Source: Cyclobacteriaceae bacterium (lineage in GTDB: Bacteria; Bacteroidota; Bacteroidia; Cytophagales; Cyclobacteriaceae). Taken from it: a stretch of 6,105 nt of DNA. This document shows positions 5,575-6,105 of this stretch, piece by piece. The DNA is taken from positions 1 to 6,105 of the forward strand of contig JAOUOM010000136.1 of NCBI GenBank assembly GCA_029880385.1, given 5' to 3'. Each line of letters begins with the position of its first letter. The first letter of the stretch is position 1. Under the pieces are notes generated by a model, which did no database searches, was not told where the DNA came from, and saw only the letters and a list, made by a program, of their open reading frames with translations. The translations under genes and the position numbers were made by a program.

Positions 5575-6105
5575 ATGTGCCGATTTACGTTTTACCAGGG
5601 CCGCCCGATCAGAATCGGTTCCCTGATCACCGAACCCAAACATTCCCTGATCAACCAAAGCTATGATGCCCTCGAACGTGATGAGCCACTCAATGGCGAT
5701 GGGTTTGGGTTGGCCTGGTACAATCATCAATTGTCCGATGAGCCCGCGCTGTTTAAGTCGGTTTCACCTGCCTGGAACAATACCAACCTCCTTGAATTAA
5801 GCAAGCTGATCGAAAGCCCATGCATTATGGCCCATGTGCGTGCTGCTACGCAGGGCTTGGGTGTGATGGAGGTAAACTGCCATCCGTTTAAATGGGGGAA
5901 ATATGTATTTATGCATAATGGGGATATAGGTGGTTTTAGTGCCCTACGACGGCCCTTGCTCAATTCCTTGTCAGATGAAGCGTTTCGTCACCTCAGGGGA
6001 TCTACGGATTCCGAACATTTTTTTTGCCTGCTAATGGATGAACTGATTCGCCTGAAGGAACTGGAACCTGCTGACAGGCTGGCCTCTGCCATGATGGGGG
6101 CCATT
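5575..6105 (+). CDS. Class II glutamine amidotransferase (EgtC/YafJ-like), 3' truncated
   Basis: The first 177 codons of a gene that runs off the right edge; full family members are commonly around 230-280 residues. The protein begins Met-Cys-Arg, so removal of Met1 exposes Cys2 as the N-terminal nucleophile that hydrolyses glutamine to glutamate and ammonia. The rest of the Ntn-hydrolase glutaminase signature is in order: NGDGFGLAWY (40-49), IMAHVRAATQG (84-94, with R89 likely binding the glutamine carboxylate), NCHPF (101-105), FMHNGDIGGF (112-121, with N115-G116 as the oxyanion region) and GSTDSEHFFCLLMDEL (142-157). This is the stand-alone type (EgtC, YafJ), not the large PurF, GlmS or GltB enzymes, as far as the visible part shows. 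The physiological substrate cannot be predicted; EgtC itself works on a gamma-glutamyl intermediate of ergothioneine, but no ergothioneine genes are visible. There is no signal peptide, so it is cytoplasmic. It has its own candidate promoter and is probably not part of the copper operon. Confidence 0.92.
   Translation, partial: MCRFTFYQGRPIRIGSLITEPKHSLINQSYDALERDEPLNGDGFGLAWYNHQLSDEPALFKSVSPAWNNTNLLELSKLIESPCIMAHVRAATQGLGVMEVNCHPFKWGKYVFMHNGDIGGFSALRRPLLNSLSDEAFRHLRGSTDSEHFFCLLMDELIRLKELEPADRLASAMMGAI

Noticed and set aside
5182..5730. 182-codon open frame on the minus strand
   Set aside because: It lies antisense to the receptor C-terminus and to the catalytic motifs of the amidotransferase, both well supported; its own translation shows no domain.

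Overview
The window looks like a Bacteroidota chromosome (Cytophagales or a relative; the sequence does not resolve the family). The reasons are: no strong Shine-Dalgarno sequences, a TAnnTTTG-type -7 promoter box, a hybrid kinase with a receiver and Hpt tail followed by a solo receiver, a PAS-LuxR regulator typical of the phylum, and a lipoprotein gene directly preceding a TonB-dependent receptor gene. It holds seven genes, the first and last cut by the window edges, and no RNA genes, mobile elements or CRISPR.

Left part (1-1979), signalling. The 3' end of a hybrid histidine kinase (end of the ATPase domain, receiver, Hpt-like domain) overlaps by 4 bases a stand-alone receiver protein. Together they make a likely multistep phosphorelay (His to Asp to His to Asp). 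A PAS plus LuxR-type HTH regulator converges on them, and the two opposing stop codons share one TTAA.

Middle part (2161-5427), a probable copper-acquisition cassette read rightwards: (i) a 120-residue membrane-anchored protein with a C-x9-C-x3-C motif, (ii) a 261-residue lipoprotein that appears to be two tandem YtkA/FixH-like beta domains carrying Met/His clusters, and (iii) a 676-residue TonB-dependent outer-membrane receptor with the CxxxM and HxM pairs known as copper ligands in Pseudomonas OprC, at nearly the same spacing. The likely scheme is capture of copper at the outer membrane, TonB-driven import through the receptor, and handling by the lipoprotein and the small thiol protein. 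No efflux ATPase, copper sensor or oxidase gene is present in the window, so the purpose of the copper is unknown.

Right part (5428-6105): a 147-base spacer with a weak promoter candidate, then the 5' part of an EgtC/YafJ-type class II glutamine amidotransferase that runs off the edge. Nothing ties it to copper.

The most noteworthy material is the copper cassette, especially the unnamed small Cys-motif protein and the tandem Met-rich lipoprotein. All family assignments are from reading motifs; no search was run.
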